Below, one piece after another: positions 38,410 to 39,494 of a stretch of 39,494 nucleotides of DNA; the stretch's first letter is position 1; each line of letters starts with the position of its first letter. The position numbers were made by a program, and so were the translations under genes. A model generated the notes under the pieces. It saw nothing but the letters and a program-made list of their open reading frames with translations. It ran no database searches and was not told the DNA's origin. Origin of the DNA: an uncultured Candidatus Berkelbacteria bacterium (GTDB lineage Bacteria > Patescibacteriota > UBA1384 > CAILIB01); assembly GCA_903834195.1 (NCBI GenBank), contig CAILIB010000024.1, positions 1 to 39,494 of the forward strand. The letters run 5' to 3'.

Positions 38410-38490
38410 GAAGAAACAAAAAGAAGAACATACGGCTGTATGTTCTTCTTTTTGTTTCTTCGGGGGATGTGGGTCAATGGTTCGAATCCA
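38410..38490 (+). repeat. GGCT-loop hairpin plus T-arm fragment at the island's right end
   Basis: A perfect 24-bp stem (38410-38433/38438-38461) with loop GGCT, followed 17 nt later by TGGTTCGAATCCA (38478-38490), a tRNA-Asn T-arm-like fragment. The order (hairpin, then T-arm sequence) is that of E5/E6 without the insert. The rest of 38308-38501 holds nothing else I recognise. Confidence 0.7.
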
Positions 38491-38501
38491 GCTTGTTTTA
38501 A

Positions 38502-39062
38502 TTAAATTGTTGCCTCAGTAGGATGAACGTAGTTCTCCTCAATATTATTCGTAAAATCAGTAAGTTCCGCGTCAGTCATAATCTTTACACCGAGCTCATC
38601 AGCAACTGACCGGATTAGCTGTTCTGCTTCGAACTGATCTTCTTTGCGAGTAGTTAGTACCTCAAGCTCCATATGGTAGCCCCAACTCTTGCTGAACTTC
38701 ACAGCCAGTTCAACACCTTTGTACAGGTAGTTGTGACGTAGAATGGTTGGTTCAAGTAGATACTCATGCCCAAGCTCTTTAAATAACTTTACCGCAGTCT
38801 CAATATCATTTTCTGAGATGGGATATTCGATTTCCTCGAAAGAACTTCCCTGTCCGATTCTGGTAAGTTTCAACGTAACCTTGCCTGACCTCTTCGAGAT
38901 ATTGTGAGTAACTTTGAGTAGTTTTTCTGGCATTACAAAGAACCAGACACACTTATCATCCGAGCCCAAATCCTCCGCTTGTGCTTTAAGAAATACTAAT
39001 AGGCTCTTATATTTCTCTTCTGATAACAGTGCGCGAAACTCAATTTCGTATGATTTTTCCAT
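38502..39062 (-). CDS. CYTH-domain protein (CyaB/thiamine-triphosphatase-like)
   Basis: The 186-aa protein opens with YEIEFRALLSEEKYKSLL, the ExExK/R-type metal motif of the CYTH fold. It continues with alternating charged beta strands (GKVTLKLTRIG, HEYLLEPTILRHNYLYKG, YHMELEVLT), the Arg/Lys/Glu-lined tunnel pattern. CYTH enzymes act on triphosphate-bearing substrates (thiamine triphosphate, ATP, tripolyphosphate). CPR genomes often carry such a protein of unknown substrate. It is divergent from the RdgB-like gene, 36 nt apart, giving a plausible pair of nucleotide house-cleaning genes. Confidence 0.8.
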   Translation of the reverse strand: MEKSYEIEFRALLSEEKYKSLLVFLKAQAEDLGSDDKCVWFFVMPEKLLKVTHNISKRSGKVTLKLTRIGQGSSFEEIEYPISENDIETAVKLFKELGHEYLLEPTILRHNYLYKGVELAVKFSKSWGYHMELEVLTTRKEDQFEAEQLIRSVADELGVKIMTDAELTDFTNNIEENYVHPTEATI

Positions 39063-39098
39063 ATTTAGAGCTTAGCAGTTTCTTGCTACAGTAAAAGC

Positions 39099-39494
39099 AT
39101 GAAAGAAATCACATTCATCACAGGCAATAAAGCAAAAGCAGAGCAGTTGGCATTTCACCTCCACATGCCAATAACGCATCACAAGCTTGATTTGGTTGAA
39201 ATCCAATCACTTGATTTAGAAGAAGTTGTACGAGATAAGGCTGAGCGTGCGTACTCAATTTTAAAAGCGCCAGTTCTAGTAGAAGATACGAGTCTAACTT
39301 TTCACGCTCTGGGTGCCTTACCGGGCCCACTGATCAAATGGTTCCTTACTGAACTTAAAAACGAGGGCTTGGTGCAACTGTTAGATGGTAAAGATAGATC
39401 TGCTCTGGCAGAAGTAAAGTTTGGCTACCATGATGGCAACGAATGCCACATTTTCACTGGTTCGATGAAAGGAAGTATTGCTGAGGTACCTCGA
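39099..39494 (+). CDS. RdgB/HAM1-type non-canonical purine NTP pyrophosphatase (partial, runs off right edge)
   Basis: The frame opens at ATG 39099 (MKEITFITGNKAKAEQLAFH) and is still open at the window end (132 codons). The substrate-binding FITGNKAK motif, the metal motif VLVEDTSLTF (family: EDSGL) and GALPGPLIKWFL (family: PGxySA) are all recognisable. GYHDGNECHIFTGSMKGSIAE is the usual following strand pair. The enzyme hydrolyses ITP/XTP to keep damaged purines out of DNA and RNA. The track lists only a minus-strand shadow here. C-terminus not visible. Confidence 0.9.
   Translation, partial: MKEITFITGNKAKAEQLAFHLHMPITHHKLDLVEIQSLDLEEVVRDKAERAYSILKAPVLVEDTSLTFHALGALPGPLIKWFLTELKNEGLVQLLDGKDRSALAEVKFGYHDGNECHIFTGSMKGSIAEVPR

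Overview
ORGANISM. The window looks like a chromosome segment of a Candidate Phyla Radiation (Patescibacteria) bacterium, most likely Saccharibacteria-like. The reasons are a compact genome with 4-nt gene overlaps, a PrgI plus split VirB4-type secretion locus, type IV pseudopilins next to a membrane-anchored Clp ATPase, two DHH phosphoesterases, ComM, a short four-domain ribosomal protein S1, and many small lineage-specific membrane proteins. TGA acts as an ordinary stop, so the UGA-recoding CPR lineages are unlikely. The phylum assignment is inference from gene content. LAYOUT. 1-3705: minus-strand type IV secretion genes (VirB4-like ATPase running off the left edge, VirB4-N-like protein, PrgI) and an unknown gene. 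3760-8053: deaminase, tRNA-Leu, DHH phosphoesterase, MBL-like protein, rpsA, a membrane protein and tRNA-Leu. 8198-11063: comM, tRNA-Ile with a repeat element, and two exported proteins. 11298-19963: pnp, rpsO, a second DHH protein, two pseudopilins, a membrane-tethered Clp ATPase and small membrane proteins. 19988-20300: two tandem, promoter-equipped copies of an unrecognised structured small RNA. 20348-21455: an IS481-like insertion sequence. 21654-22713: a tRNA cluster (Gly, Cys, secG, Leu, Phe, Val) interrupted by repeat elements. 22833-34391: membrane proteins, ychF, ftsK, a RodZ-like gene, recA-recX-PEP synthase-like operon, and a large surface protein ending in a VirB2-like membrane module. 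34589-38490: a tRNA-Asn-anchored accessory island with a second IS, a metalloprotease, a small unknown gene and a broken GrpB gene. 38502-end: CYTH protein and the start of an RdgB/HAM1-type pyrophosphatase. HOW IT FITS. The core is housekeeping: RNA turnover (pnp, DHH/NrnA-like), translation (S1, S15, nine tRNAs), DNA maintenance and uptake (recA, recX, comM, ftsK) and envelope machinery (pseudopilins, T4SS parts, SecG). MAIN UNUSUAL SIGNAL. Five of the nine tRNA genes are followed by a related mosaic element. It consists of (i) a long perfect or near-perfect hairpin beginning at the CCA end, (ii) an inverted, decayed copy of that tRNA's own T-arm, and, in most copies, (iii) a direct second copy of the tRNA 3' end split at the T-loop by a structured insert whose helices covary between copies. 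A sixth copy lies inside the tRNA-Asn island. I do not recognise this family. The second candidate is the pair of tandem small RNA genes at 19988-20300, each with a 17-bp-spaced promoter, covarying stems and an intrinsic terminator.
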